Positions 33,763-42,948 of a DNA stretch of 64,000 nt are shown one piece after another. A program made the position numbers and the translations under genes. This stretch comes from CALNBC01 sp040768925 (GTDB taxonomy: Bacteria > Bacillota > Clostridia > Christensenellales > CALWSW01): positions 124,001-188,000 of the forward strand of contig JAXGLZ010000001.1 in NCBI GenBank assembly GCA_040768925.1, written 5' to 3'. The stretch's first letter is position 1, and every line of letters starts with the position of its first letter. The notes beneath the pieces were generated by a model. That model did no database searches. It saw only the letters and a list, made by a program, of their open reading frames with translations, and was not told where the DNA came from.

Positions 33763-35142
33763 TTATTCCTCCTCTTTCGGGTAATATTTGTCCAAATATT
33801 CGTCGCGTATGCGCTTCAGCTCGGCCCTGGGCAGGATTTTCAGCAGTTTCCAGCCGATGTCCAGCGTTTCCTCGATCGACCGGTTGGTTTCGTAACCCTG
33901 GGAAACGTAATGGTTTTCAAACTCGTCCGCGAATTTGGCGTAGAGCTTGTCAACGTCCGAAAGGGCGGCTTCGCCCAGGATGACCGCAAGCTCCTTCGCA
34001 TCTTTTCCGCGGGCATAGGCCGAGAACAGCTGGTTCATCGTGTCCGCGTGATCCTCCCGGGTTTTGCCCGCGCCGATGCCCTTGTCCTTCAACCGGGAAA
34101 GAGAGGGCAGCACGTCGATCGGCGGGGTGACGCCTTTTCGGTGCAGTTCCCGGGAAAGGATGATCTGGCCCTCTGTGATGTAGCCCGTCAGGTCCGGGAT
34201 GGGGTGGGTCTTGTCGTCTTCCGGCATGGAGAGGATGGGGATCTGGGTGATGCTGCCTTTTCTGCCTTTTACGCGGCCCGCGCGCTCATAAAGCGTCGCA
34301 AGGTCGGTATACAGATAGCCGGGATAGCCGCGGCGGCCGGGGACTTCTTTTCGGGCGGCGGAAACTTCCCGCAGGGCTTCGGCGTAGTTCGTCAGGTCCG
34401 TCAGGATGACGAGCACGTGCATATCCAGCTCATAGGCCAGGTATTCCGCGCAGGTGATGGCCATGCGCGGCGTGGCGATGCGCTCGACCGCCGGGTCGTT
34501 CGCCAGGTTCATGAACAGCACCGCACGCTCGATGGCCCCGGTGCGCCGGAAATCCTGAATGAAGAAATCCGCTTCCTCAAAGGTGATCCCGATGGCGCCG
34601 AACACCACGGCGAACCCCTCGTTCGACCCCAGCACCCGCGACTGGCGGGCGATCTGGGCGGCGAGGTTCGCGTGCGGCAATCCGGAGCCGGAGAACACGG
34701 GCAGCTTCTGGCCGCGGACCAGGGTGTTCAGCCCGTCGATGGCCGAAACCCCCGTCTGGATGAATTCCGCGGGATAATCCCGCGCGGCGGGGTTCAGCGG
34801 CGCGCCGTTGATATCCTTCAAAGCTTCGGGGATGATGGCGGGTCCGTTGTCGATCGGTCTGCCCATGCCGTCAAAAACGCGGCCCAGCATGTCCGGCGAA
34901 ACGGGAAGCTGGATCCCGTGGCCCAAAAAGCGCGCCCTGGAATCGGAGATCCGCAGGCCCTGGGAACCCTCAAAAAGCTGGACCATAGCCTTGTCGCCGT
35001 TGACCTCCAGCACCCGGCCGGAGCGCAGCTCGCCGTTTGCCTGCTCGATTTCCACCAGCTCGTCGTATTTGACGCCCTCGACGCCTTCGACAAGCATAAG
35101 GGGGCCGACGACTTCCCGAATGGTTTTGTATTCCTTACGCAT
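33763..35142 (-). CDS. ntpB: V-type ATPase subunit B
   Basis: 459-residue non-catalytic nucleotide-binding subunit of the A3B3 head. Recognised by EYKTIREVVGPLMLVEGVEGV at the start, LPVFSGSGLPHANLAAQIARQ in place of a true Walker A, and LTDLTNYAEALREVSAARKEVPGRRGYPGYLYTDL (cited here in parts: LTNYAEALREVSAARKEV). Overlaps subunit A by eight bases. Confidence 0.96.
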   Translation of the reverse strand: MRKEYKTIREVVGPLMLVEGVEGVKYDELVEIEQANGELRSGRVLEVNGDKAMVQLFEGSQGLRISDSRARFLGHGIQLPVSPDMLGRVFDGMGRPIDNGPAIIPEALKDINGAPLNPAARDYPAEFIQTGVSAIDGLNTLVRGQKLPVFSGSGLPHANLAAQIARQSRVLGSNEGFAVVFGAIGITFEEADFFIQDFRRTGAIERAVLFMNLANDPAVERIATPRMAITCAEYLAYELDMHVLVILTDLTNYAEALREVSAARKEVPGRRGYPGYLYTDLATLYERAGRVKGRKGSITQIPILSMPEDDKTHPIPDLTGYITEGQIILSRELHRKGVTPPIDVLPSLSRLKDKGIGAGKTREDHADTMNQLFSAYARGKDAKELAVILGEAALSDVDKLYAKFADEFENHYVSQGYETNRSIEETLDIGWKLLKILPRAELKRIRDEYLDKYYPKEEE

Positions 35143-36943
35143 CGGCCTGTTCTCCTTCCGTCAGCGCCAAGAATTCGGCGTCCATTTCCTTCTTGATGGC
35201 GGCGATATGCTCCGCGAACTGATCCTCGTGGACGTATTTCATCCTGCCAAGCTTCTCGATGATCGCCATCGACGTGATGCGGCTGAAGGGAACGTCTTCC
35301 TCCAAAGCCTGAAGGCCCTTGTCGTACCAGGCAAGGATGGCGGCAAGCATCGCGTGCTGCTTTTGGGGCGAGGCGTAAGTATCCACGGAATCGTAGGCGT
35401 TCTGGTGCAGAAAATCCTCGCGCAAAGAACGGGCGCACTCAAGGGCCAAGCGGTCCTTGTAGGACAGCGCGTCCACCCCCACCAGGCGAACGATCTCTTC
35501 CAGCTCCGCCTCCTCGGAAAGCAGCGCCATGGTGCGGCGCACCTGGCTGGACCAATCCGGGGCGACAGTGGCATCGAAATAGGCGTTGATCTTGTCGTTA
35601 TACAGGGAATAGCTGGTCAGCCAGTCGATGGCCGGGAAATGCCGCTTATACGCCAAGGCGGAGGAAAGCCCCCAGAACACCTTGACGATGCGCAAAGTCG
35701 CCTGGGAGACGGGCTCCGACGTATCCCCGCCCGGGGGTGAAACCGCGCCGATGGCGGAAATCGCGCCGGTTCTTCCTTCGCTGCCGATGCAGACGACCTC
35801 GCCCGCGCGCTCGTAGAACTCGGCCATGCGGCTGGAAAGATACGCGGGGTAGCCTTCCTCGCCGGGCATTTCTTCCAAACGGCCGGACATCTCGCGCAAG
35901 GCTTCCGCCCAGCGGGAGGTGGAATCCGCCATGATGGCGACCTTATAGCCCATATCCCGGAAGTATTCGGCGATGGTGATGCCGGTGTAGATCGAGGCTT
36001 CCCGGGCGGCGACGGGCATGTCCGAGGTGTTGGCGATCAGCACCGTGCGCTTCATCAGCGGAAGGCCGGTGCGAGGGTCGCTCAACTCGGGGAATTCCAT
36101 CAGAACGTCCGTCATTTCATTGCCGCGCTCGCCGCAGCCGACGTAAACGATGATGTCCGCGTCCGCCCATTTGGCAAGCTGGTGCTGAACGACCGTTTTG
36201 CCCGAACCGAAGGGGCCGGGAACGGCCGCCACGCCGCCCTTCGCGATGGGAAACAGCGTGTCGATGACCCGCTGGCCGGTGACCATGGGTTCCTTTGGGG
36301 CGGTTTTTTCCACATAGGGCCGGCCCCGGCGAACCGGCCAGCGCTGGAGCATGGGCAGCTCGACCGTGGAGCCGTCCCCCTGCTTCAGCCTTGCGATGGG
36401 CTCGACGATGGTGGCTTCGCCGTCAAAAATCCATTCGACGGCGCCGGAAACGTTCGGCGGCACCATGATCTTCTGGGTGACGGCGGGGGTTTCCTCCACC
36501 GTTCCCAGGGTATCGCCGCCCGTCACTTCGTCCCCGATCTTCACGGCGGGCAGGAAGCGCCACTTCTTCTCGCGGTTCAGCTTTGGAACGTCGATCCCGC
36601 GGGAGATGCGGTCCCCCTCCATTTTAAATATTCTATCCAAAGGGCGCTGAATGCCGTCGAATATTCCTTCGATCAGACCGGGGGCAAGCTCGACGGAAAG
36701 GGGCTCGCCGGTGGAATAGACGGGCTCGCCGGGCCCGAGGCCCGCGGTTTCCTCATAAACCTGGATGGAGGCCCTATCCTTGCGAAGCTCGATCACCTCG
36801 CCGATCAGCCGCTTATCGCTGACGCGCACGACGTCGTACATCTGCACGTCTGCCATGCCCGTCGCCACGATGAGCGGCCCCGCTACTTTTGCGATAACGC
36901 CCGTACTTTCCCTGCCTGCGGGCGCGTTCTTCGTTTCGTTCAT
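35135..36943 (-). CDS. ntpA: V-type ATPase catalytic subunit A
   Basis: 602-residue catalytic subunit. Walker A GPFGSGKTVVQHQ (about 240), the non-homologous region between residues about 110 and 190 typical for V/A-ATPase A subunits, and DSTSRWAEALREMSGRLEEM (about 330). With B, D and F it forms the cytoplasmic motor that either makes ATP from, or pumps, H+ or Na+. ATG at 36943 is chosen, with AAAGGTAGC upstream, directly after subunit F. Confidence 0.96.
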   Translation of the reverse strand: MNETKNAPAGRESTGVIAKVAGPLIVATGMADVQMYDVVRVSDKRLIGEVIELRKDRASIQVYEETAGLGPGEPVYSTGEPLSVELAPGLIEGIFDGIQRPLDRIFKMEGDRISRGIDVPKLNREKKWRFLPAVKIGDEVTGGDTLGTVEETPAVTQKIMVPPNVSGAVEWIFDGEATIVEPIARLKQGDGSTVELPMLQRWPVRRGRPYVEKTAPKEPMVTGQRVIDTLFPIAKGGVAAVPGPFGSGKTVVQHQLAKWADADIIVYVGCGERGNEMTDVLMEFPELSDPRTGLPLMKRTVLIANTSDMPVAAREASIYTGITIAEYFRDMGYKVAIMADSTSRWAEALREMSGRLEEMPGEEGYPAYLSSRMAEFYERAGEVVCIGSEGRTGAISAIGAVSPPGGDTSEPVSQATLRIVKVFWGLSSALAYKRHFPAIDWLTSYSLYNDKINAYFDATVAPDWSSQVRRTMALLSEEAELEEIVRLVGVDALSYKDRLALECARSLREDFLHQNAYDSVDTYASPQKQHAMLAAILAWYDKGLQALEEDVPFSRITSMAIIEKLGRMKYVHEDQFAEHIAAIKKEMDAEFLALTEGEQADA

Positions 36944-36950
36944 CGTTGTG

Positions 36951-37283
36951 CTACCTTTCTTCGCCGAATAGGATGTCCGCGCCGACCGCCTTTTCCACGT
37001 TTGCGCGTATGGCGCGCATCCCAAGGCCGGTTGTGCCCACGCGGCTCGGTATGGGGATAATTGCGGGGAACGGCTCCGTTTTATAGCGCTCCAGTGCGTC
37101 TTTTGCGGCTTCGGCCGCCTGCTCGGTGATATAGATCACCTTGCAGCCCTCTTTGGCGAGGCGGTGGATGGTCCGCTCGGTTTCCCTCGGATCGTTCGAA
37201 TAGAACGCTTCCACGCCCAGCGCTTGAAACAGCATGACCGAATCGCGGTCGCCAACGGCGGCGATCGAAATTTTCTTTTTCAT
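36951..37283 (-). CDS. V-type ATPase subunit F
   Basis: 110-residue stalk subunit (NtpG/AtpF family of V/A-ATPases) with the Rossmann-like start ISIAAVGDRDSVMLFQALG and the PAIIPIPSR segment. It binds subunit D in the central stalk. Lies between C and A as usual. Confidence 0.92.
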   Translation of the reverse strand: MKKKISIAAVGDRDSVMLFQALGVEAFYSNDPRETERTIHRLAKEGCKVIYITEQAAEAAKDALERYKTEPFPAIIPIPSRVGTTGLGMRAIRANVEKAVGADILFGEER

Positions 37284-37297
37284 TGTTCAGCCGCCTT

Positions 37298-38272
37298 TCA
37301 AGCGTAGAGTTCGGGCAGTTCGGAGGCGGACTTTGCGAGCTTTGCGGCAAAAATCACCCGGATCGCCCTGGCTTCGGCTTCCCGCCCGAGCAGGTATCCC
37401 ACCAGCGGGCCCATGCCGAAAATGTCGCCCTTGCCGGCGCGGACCATGCCCATCAGCGCGCGGTCCATGCCGCGCTCCAGCCCGCTCGGGCTGCCCGAGT
37501 GGGCGTATTCCTCCAGCGCTTTTGCGATCGCGGGGCCGAAACGGCCGAGGTTGAGCCTGTCCGCAAGCTGGCCCGCCGCGGTTTCCAAACAGGCCATGAC
37601 GGTTTCTTTGGGGATTTCCCCGCCCGAAACGAGCATGGGCGAAAGCCTGTCTTCCCCCCAGCCCAGGGCCCGGGCCCGGACCAGGGATTGAACGTTCGTA
37701 AAATCCGCCTGGGCGGAAAAATAGCGCTTCGCAAAGGCGTTGCCCTTCTTTTTGAGGGAAGCACCGATATGCTCGAACACCGCCCGGTCCACCGCGGCGG
37801 AAACAAGGCCCGGATCGCCGCTTTTTTGGGCGGCGGCCCCGGCTTCCTCGAGGGCTTTTGCAAAGGGCGCCGGCAGGGCCGAAACTTCCCCTTCGTTGAC
37901 CGCTTTTTCCAGCAGCGCAACGGGGAAGGCCCCGCCTTCGGCCATCAGCTCGCCCGCCTGAATGTCCAGAAGCTTTGCCTTCAGCAGGGTTTTGAGGTTG
38001 TGCGCGTCCGTCTTTAAAAGGAAGAGCTTGATGACCTCCGGCTCGGGGGTAAGCTCCCAGACGAGGGCGCGGGAAGAATGAAGCTCCGCCGCGATGAGCT
38101 GCTCAACGTCGTTCGGATTCTTGGCGCCGGAGCCGTAGCCCGCGTCTCTCAAAAGCTTTACGGCGTCCGCCTCGCCGCTTTCGGTCAGGCGGTCCAAAAA
38201 TCCGCCGCCAAGCATCTTCTGCCCGATGACGCTGAGCCTGCCGTTGGCGTAGGGGTAGCTCCTTTGGGGCAT
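37298..38272 (-). CDS. ntpC: V-type ATPase subunit C
   Basis: 324-residue subunit that couples the central stalk to the membrane ring (V-type C/d-like family). Three similar helical bundles; visible family pieces are YPYANGRLSVIGQKML near the start and LFLLKTDAHNLKTLLKAKLL. Its ATG follows the subunit E stop directly. Confidence 0.92.
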   Translation of the reverse strand: MPQRSYPYANGRLSVIGQKMLGGGFLDRLTESGEADAVKLLRDAGYGSGAKNPNDVEQLIAAELHSSRALVWELTPEPEVIKLFLLKTDAHNLKTLLKAKLLDIQAGELMAEGGAFPVALLEKAVNEGEVSALPAPFAKALEEAGAAAQKSGDPGLVSAAVDRAVFEHIGASLKKKGNAFAKRYFSAQADFTNVQSLVRARALGWGEDRLSPMLVSGGEIPKETVMACLETAAGQLADRLNLGRFGPAIAKALEEYAHSGSPSGLERGMDRALMGMVRAGKGDIFGMGPLVGYLLGREAEARAIRVIFAAKLAKSASELPELYA

Positions 38273-38887
38273 TTATCCCACCTCCGAACCGAAGAGGATT
38301 TCCGCGACTTCCCGCTCGGCGGTTTCGCGCTCAAAACGGATCAGCGCCTCAAAGGACGCGTTCACGTCCGCCTTTGCGCCGGCGATGATCGCGCCCCCTT
38401 CGATATCCGCGGGAACGGGCGAAAGCGACAGATTGCCCCTTTTGCCCGCTTCGGCTAGGCGTGCATTCAGCTTATCCATAAGGCCGTTTTGGAACCTCGC
38501 CCGATCCGCCTGGGAGACGCACAGGGTTTCCGTTCCCGTTTCCGCCGAACCGATCACCAATTTGGTGATCAGGGCTTCGTATCGTTCGTTCGAAAGGCCG
38601 CAAAGGCGCTTTAAGGCAAGGGCAAAGGCTTCGTCCAGCACTTCGCGCTTGCGCCTGAGGGTGTTTTTCCGCATTTCGAGGCCGGCCGAAAGCATCTTGC
38701 GGCGCTTGATCTCCTCCGCCTCTGCCATGGCGGCTTTTTCGATGGCGCGCCCCCGCTCTTTTGCGGCGTTCAGTATGGCTTCGGCAGATTTTTCCGCCTT
38801 TTCCTTCGCCGCCGCGATGGTTGCGGCGGCTTCGGCCTCGGCCTCCTGCCGGATCTTTTGAAGGATCTTTTCTGTGCTCAATGCCAA
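38273..38887 (-). CDS. ntpE: V-type ATPase subunit E
   Basis: 204-residue peripheral-stalk subunit. N-terminal Ala/Glu/Lys-rich helix (KIRQEAEAEAAATIAAAKEK), followed by LEMRKNTLRRKREVLDEAF and a C-terminal globular domain. Forms the stator with the small H/G-type subunit. Confidence 0.92.
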   Translation of the reverse strand: MALSTEKILQKIRQEAEAEAAATIAAAKEKAEKSAEAILNAAKERGRAIEKAAMAEAEEIKRRKMLSAGLEMRKNTLRRKREVLDEAFALALKRLCGLSNERYEALITKLVIGSAETGTETLCVSQADRARFQNGLMDKLNARLAEAGKRGNLSLSPVPADIEGGAIIAGAKADVNASFEALIRFERETAEREVAEILFGSEVG

Positions 38888-38920
38888 AACCTCGCTCTCG
38901 TGTCGTTTATTCGGCCCGGA

Positions 38921-39394
38921 TTAAACCTGGATGCCAAACACGAGCAGAATGGAGACGAGGAGGGCAAGGATCGCGTACGTTTCAACCAGGGCGGCCATCG
39001 TGATGCCCTTGGCGGAGGTGCCGGGGTCCTTCGCGGTCATGAGGATCGCGGCGACGGCGGTCTGGGCCTGATAAATGGCGGAAAGGAAGCCGACGATGGC
39101 GATGGGCAGGCAGGCGCCGAAGAAGGACCAGCCCTGATCGACGGTAAGCTGCAAAGCGCCGCCGCCCAGCACGCCTATGCGGACCATGACGATGACGGCG
39201 ACGAGGAAGCCGTAAATCCCCTGGGTTCCGGGAAGGGCTTCTATGACGAGAAGCTTTCCGAAGATATCCGGTTTTTCGGAGACGACGCCCGCGGCGGCCT
39301 GGCCGGTGAGCCGCACACCGTAGGCGCTGCCGATGCCGGCCAGAATCGCGGCAAAAGCCGCTCCGATGATTGCGATGATGGTTCCTGTTGACAT
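38921..39394 (-). CDS. ntpK: V-type ATPase proteolipid subunit K
   Basis: 157-residue rotor-ring subunit with four helices (two fused c-type hairpins), residues about 5-155. Duplicated signatures: IIGAAFAAILAGIGSAYGVRLTG in part, and LPIAIVGFLSAIYQAQTAVAA. Carboxylates in helices 2 and 4 carry the ion. The QGIYGFLVA segment (helix 2) lacks the obvious Glu expected there by eye, whereas QAQTAVAA provides Gln; ion choice (H+ or Na+) needs alignment. AAAGGAGG precedes the ATG. Confidence 0.93.
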   Translation of the reverse strand: MSTGTIIAIIGAAFAAILAGIGSAYGVRLTGQAAAGVVSEKPDIFGKLLVIEALPGTQGIYGFLVAVIVMVRIGVLGGGALQLTVDQGWSFFGACLPIAIVGFLSAIYQAQTAVAAILMTAKDPGTSAKGITMAALVETYAILALLVSILLVFGIQV

Positions 39395-39466
39395 ACAGTG
39401 ATTCCTCCTTTAATGTTGGTGCGTTGATTTTTTATGATAGCGTTTGCGCACTTTGCCGATGGCTGT

Positions 39467-41320
39467 TCACTTGAGGTCCACATGGGCGGCCCGCACGGAC
39501 ATCGGGGTAAAAGCGTGGCCGTTCCCATGATAGAATTTCCCAAAAAACTCGATGTATTGAAGCCTGCTGGCGTGAACATAGGCCGAGAGCAGGCCCATGG
39601 CCAGGTTAAAGGCGTGGCCGATCAGATAAATCAGGACCGACATGATAAACCCCAGGACCGAACCCTGCACCATGCCGGCCAGCAGGTTGAACACCATGGC
39701 GACGACGCCGCTCGAAAGGGCAAGGGCAAGGATCCGGGAATAGGACAAAATGTCGGAAAGCTGGCCCGTCACCCCGTAAAGGCTGAGGATGCCGCCGGTG
39801 ATCTTTTTGATGCCCTTGTTGCTTCTTCCGGCGGTCAGAACGATGACCGCGGCCCCGCCTAGCGCCATGAACTTGCCGGCTTCTGCCAGCGGCTCAAGGA
39901 ACAGAAAGCCCAGGCCGGTCAGCAGCACGATCCAGGACAGATTGTCGAAGATGGCGGCCTTCCAGTCCCCCGCGCGGAAGCAGTTGACCATCGAGAGGAT
40001 GATCCCCGAGAAAATGTGCAGGGCGCCGATCACCATGCAAAGCAGCAGGGTGGGAACCGGAGCGTCCAGCGGGATGAACAGCACCGGCGGGAACCACGTG
40101 GCGCCGAAATACGACCCGAACATCACGCCCCAGAAAGCCGTGGTTATGCTCGAATAGAGCAGCACCTTCATCAGCTTGCCGAACTCGCCCCGGGGCTTTC
40201 CGATTTTGATAAACAGCCCGCTGGCAAGGGCCAGGACCAGGCCGTAGCCCGTATCCGCCATCATCATGCCGAAGATCAGCCAGTACCAGGGGGCGAGGAC
40301 GGGGTTCGGGTCCACCTCCCTCGGGTCCGGGCGGGAAAACATGTCCGTTATCGTTTCAAAGGGGGTGACGAACCTGCTGTTTTTCGCGACCGTGGGAGGC
40401 TGCTCGTCCTCCGCCGGGTCCTCGAAGGAGATCACAAAAGCATCGGTCACGGACTCGACCGCCTTTCTGACCTTTTCTTCCTTTTTGGCCATCACCCAGC
40501 CTTTCAGGCAGAAGGTATAGTCCGTCGTCGTGGCCTGGGTGCTGCGCCTTTCACAATCCGTTGCCCGCTGGTCGCAAAGGATCTCCAGATTGTCCCGCTG
40601 ATCGGCGAGCTGTTTCAGGGAATCCTTCAGCGCCCCGCGCTCTTTCTGGAGCGCTTCCCGCTTTTCGGCGATCGCGGCCGCGCGGTCCTTTGGCAGCCCC
40701 CGAAAGCGCGGGGGCGAAACCGGAACGTATCCCGCGGCCTTCGCGGCTTCGATCATTTCCTCCGCCCGGTCCTTGGGGCAGTAAAGCACAACGACCCGGC
40801 CCTCCGCCCCTTCCCCGAGGGGCTGGACGACGGAATCGAATTCCTCTTCTAAGGCGGTCAGCGAAGACAGGGAAAGCTCGGGGATGCCTCCGGTGAAAAC
40901 GGCGACCTTTTTGGTGTTTTTAAGTTCCTCGACGGGAACGTCCAGCAAGACCCAGGGGGCGACGGCCGCGGCTTCCGCGGCGAGGGCGCTTTCCTTCGCG
41001 GAATTCTCGCTCAGGGCGCGCTCAAGCTCAAAGGCCCGGCTTTGCAGCTTTTCCAGCTCCGGGTCCACAAAAAGCAGCGCTTTTTGCTCGACCTCCGGCC
41101 GGGGGGAAAACATGCTGCGTTTTCCCACGCTCTTATCCACAAAACCAAGGGTGTCCCTCGTGCGCCGCAGCGCCTCGGAAGCTTCCGAAAAACCGTCCTG
41201 GGGAGCCGAATCCTCCGTGCTGACGACCATCAGTTCCCCGCAGCGCTGCAACGAAAGCAGAAGCTCGTCCTTTTCATGTTTGAGGGCGTAGAGCGTGACC
41301 TTCTTCATCGGGACGATCAT
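39467..41320 (-). CDS. ntpI: V-type ATPase membrane subunit I
   Basis: 617-residue stator subunit (a-subunit equivalent) that forms the ion half-channels. Soluble N-terminal half (about 1-330) with coiled coil (EKREALQKERGALKDSLKQL), membrane C-terminal half (about 335-617) with some seven helices, including the conserved MMADTGYGLVLALASG and LSYSRILALALSSGVVA, which carries the key Arg. Its ATG overlaps the small subunit's stop by four bases. Confidence 0.94.
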   Translation of the reverse strand: MIVPMKKVTLYALKHEKDELLLSLQRCGELMVVSTEDSAPQDGFSEASEALRRTRDTLGFVDKSVGKRSMFSPRPEVEQKALLFVDPELEKLQSRAFELERALSENSAKESALAAEAAAVAPWVLLDVPVEELKNTKKVAVFTGGIPELSLSSLTALEEEFDSVVQPLGEGAEGRVVVLYCPKDRAEEMIEAAKAAGYVPVSPPRFRGLPKDRAAAIAEKREALQKERGALKDSLKQLADQRDNLEILCDQRATDCERRSTQATTTDYTFCLKGWVMAKKEEKVRKAVESVTDAFVISFEDPAEDEQPPTVAKNSRFVTPFETITDMFSRPDPREVDPNPVLAPWYWLIFGMMMADTGYGLVLALASGLFIKIGKPRGEFGKLMKVLLYSSITTAFWGVMFGSYFGATWFPPVLFIPLDAPVPTLLLCMVIGALHIFSGIILSMVNCFRAGDWKAAIFDNLSWIVLLTGLGFLFLEPLAEAGKFMALGGAAVIVLTAGRSNKGIKKITGGILSLYGVTGQLSDILSYSRILALALSSGVVAMVFNLLAGMVQGSVLGFIMSVLIYLIGHAFNLAMGLLSAYVHASRLQYIEFFGKFYHGNGHAFTPMSVRAAHVDLK

Positions 41321-41625
41321 TGCTTCTCAATCCTTTCGACGATGTGGGACGCGGCTTTTTCAAGGTTTGCCCTTGCTTTTTCCATGGCGCTTTCATCAGC
41401 CTTCGCCTGCTCAAAAAGCAGGCCGTCCGCCGCTTTTTGCGATTCCGCCCCGGCTTCCTCGACGGTCCGCCCGGCTTTCTCCTTTGCTTCGGCTATCAGC
41501 GTTTCCGCCTTCCTTTTGGCTTCCTCCTCCGCCGCCATAACGATTTCGCGCGCGTCGTTCTGCGCCTGCTTAAGCAGCTCGCCCGCTTCCCGCTCGGCAG
41601 CCGTTATGGCTTCCAGAATAGACAT
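41317..41625 (-). CDS. V-type ATPase small peripheral-stalk subunit (H/G type)
   Basis: 102-residue charged, continuous helix (ITAAEREAGELLKQAQNDA, EEAKRKAETLIAEAKEKAG), the AhaH/NtpF-like stator partner of subunit E. First gene of the operon, preceded by AGGTGGTGAT. Gene order here is H-I-K-E-C-F-A-B-D. Confidence 0.85.
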   Translation of the reverse strand: MSILEAITAAEREAGELLKQAQNDAREIVMAAEEEAKRKAETLIAEAKEKAGRTVEEAGAESQKAADGLLFEQAKADESAMEKARANLEKAASHIVERIEKQ

Positions 41626-41758
41626 CCGATCACCACCTTTTTTCGGTTATTTCAAGAACTGGGTCAACCCCTGCAGTGCGTTTTTAAAAGCGGATCAAAC
41701 AACTCTGTTTCCGTAAAAAATATGATAACAGTTCCTATTTGTAATAGATTCGGATAAA

Positions 41759-41854
41759 ATCAAAAAGAGCTCGGCAAAGGTCGAACCTAACCGTTGTGCT
41801 CTTTTTCTCACTTTTGGTCGCGTCAATTCTAACACAGCCAATTGCGTTTGTAAA
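41759..41854 (-). promoter_or_regulatory. V-ATPase promoter with intrinsic terminator in the leader
   Basis: On the minus strand TTTACA (41849-41854), 17 bases, TAGAAT (41826-41831). From the start near 41819 the RNA meets a hairpin AAAAAGAGC/GCTCTTTTT (41763-41807) followed by GATTTTAT about 60 bases later, and 140 bases before the first gene. This looks like an attenuator or a short terminated leader RNA. The remaining gap (41626-41758) has a weaker TATCAT (about 41720) that might be a second promoter. Confidence 0.6.
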
Positions 41855-41927
41855 GTTTGGCGTCAATCATTGACCGGATTGCCCGCGCCGGTCCCGCCAA
41901 GGCAAGCGCGCGGCGCCGGTCCCGCCC

Positions 41928-41978
41928 AAAAATAAAGCGGGGAAGAGCCCGTTCCAAAGGTCCGCCGCTCTTCCCCGC
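41928..41978 (-). terminator. Rho-independent terminator of upp
   Basis: GCGGGGAAGAGC and GCTCTTCCCCGC arms, then TTTATTTTT on the minus strand. Confidence 0.9.
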
Positions 41979-41989
41979 AAAGATACCTG

Positions 41990-42619
41990 TTATTTTGTTC
42001 CGAAATACCTGTCCCCCGCGTCGCCCAGACCGGGAACGATGTATCCGTGGTCGTTGAGATGGTCGTCGATCACGGCGACGAAGATATCCACGTCCGGGTG
42101 GTTCTTCTGGATCAGGTCGATGCCCTGCTGGGCCGCGACAAGGCAGACCAGCTTGATGTGACCGCAGCCCTTTTGCTTGAGCAGCCTCAAAGCCGCGTCG
42201 ATCGAATGGCCGGTGGCGAACATCGGGTCCACAAGGATGATGTCCCGCTCGGCGGAATCCTGGGGCAGCTTGCAGTAATACTCGACGGCCTCAAGGGTTT
42301 CGGGCTCGCGGTAAACGCCGATGTGGCCGACCTTTGCGGCGGGAATCAGCCGGAGCATCCCGTCGACCATGCCCAGCCCGGCCCGCAGGATGGGAACAAT
42401 GGCCAGCTTCTTGCCCGCGATCACCTTGGTTTTTGCGATCGAAACGGGGGTTTTGACCTCGATTTCCTTCAAAGGCAGATCCCGGGTCACCTCGTAACCC
42501 ATGAGCATGGCCAGTTCCCCGACCAGCTCGCGGAATTCCTTCGGGCCGGTCTGCTCGTCCCGCAGCAGCGAGATCTTGTGCTGAACAAGGGGGTGGTCGA
42601 TTACGGTGAGTTTGCCCAT
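41990..42619 (-). CDS. upp: Uracil phosphoribosyltransferase
   Basis: 209 residues, the family's standard length. Converts uracil and PRPP to UMP (pyrimidine salvage). The PRPP loop is DPMFATGHS, the uracil-binding C terminus is PGLGDAGDRYFGTK, and VPILRAGLGMVDG is characteristic. Own terminator, so separate from the V-ATPase operon although adjacent to it. Confidence 0.97.
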   Translation of the reverse strand: MGKLTVIDHPLVQHKISLLRDEQTGPKEFRELVGELAMLMGYEVTRDLPLKEIEVKTPVSIAKTKVIAGKKLAIVPILRAGLGMVDGMLRLIPAAKVGHIGVYREPETLEAVEYYCKLPQDSAERDIILVDPMFATGHSIDAALRLLKQKGCGHIKLVCLVAAQQGIDLIQKNHPDVDIFVAVIDDHLNDHGYIVPGLGDAGDRYFGTK

Positions 42620-42774
42620 TGTCGTGATTCTCCTTCAATATATGGGAAGGCGGAATTCCGCCTTCTTTCGTTGCGCACACAAGGGGGCATGCGGGGCGGC
42701 CCAAAGCCCGCCCGGTCCTCCGGGCGCGAAAAAGGCGCGCGGAGCCGGCTGGAAAAAGCGGATCAGCCAGCCCG

Positions 42775-42941
42775 TCAAAAAACTCCGTCTTGCGGGTTTT
42801 GGGGGCCGCGCCCCCGGGATTCGATCAAAACTGACGGCAGGAGCCGAACCCACGGATTCCGGCGCTTCATCAGGGATTGGCCCGGCTTTGCCGGCGGCCT
42901 TGCGCGCCGCCGAAAAACCCGCCGGCCGCTTTGGCGCGCCG
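42775..42941 (+). repeat. Modular intergenic repeat, copy B (short form)
   Basis: Within the 329-bp gap 42620-42948. Header GGGCCGCGCCCCCGGG, link GATCAAAACTGACGGCAGGA, one middle module (GGATTCCGGCGCTTCATCAG, CCGGCTTTGCCGGCGGCC) and a decayed tail (GCCGGCCGCTTTGGCGC) ending eight bases before the phosphatase stop. More diverged than other copies. The rest of the gap up to upp shows nothing recognisable. Confidence 0.6.
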
Positions 42942-42948
42942 CAAAAAA

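Noticed and set aside
33250..35196. 648-codon plus-strand open frame
   Set aside because: Antisense shadow of V-ATPase subunits D and B.
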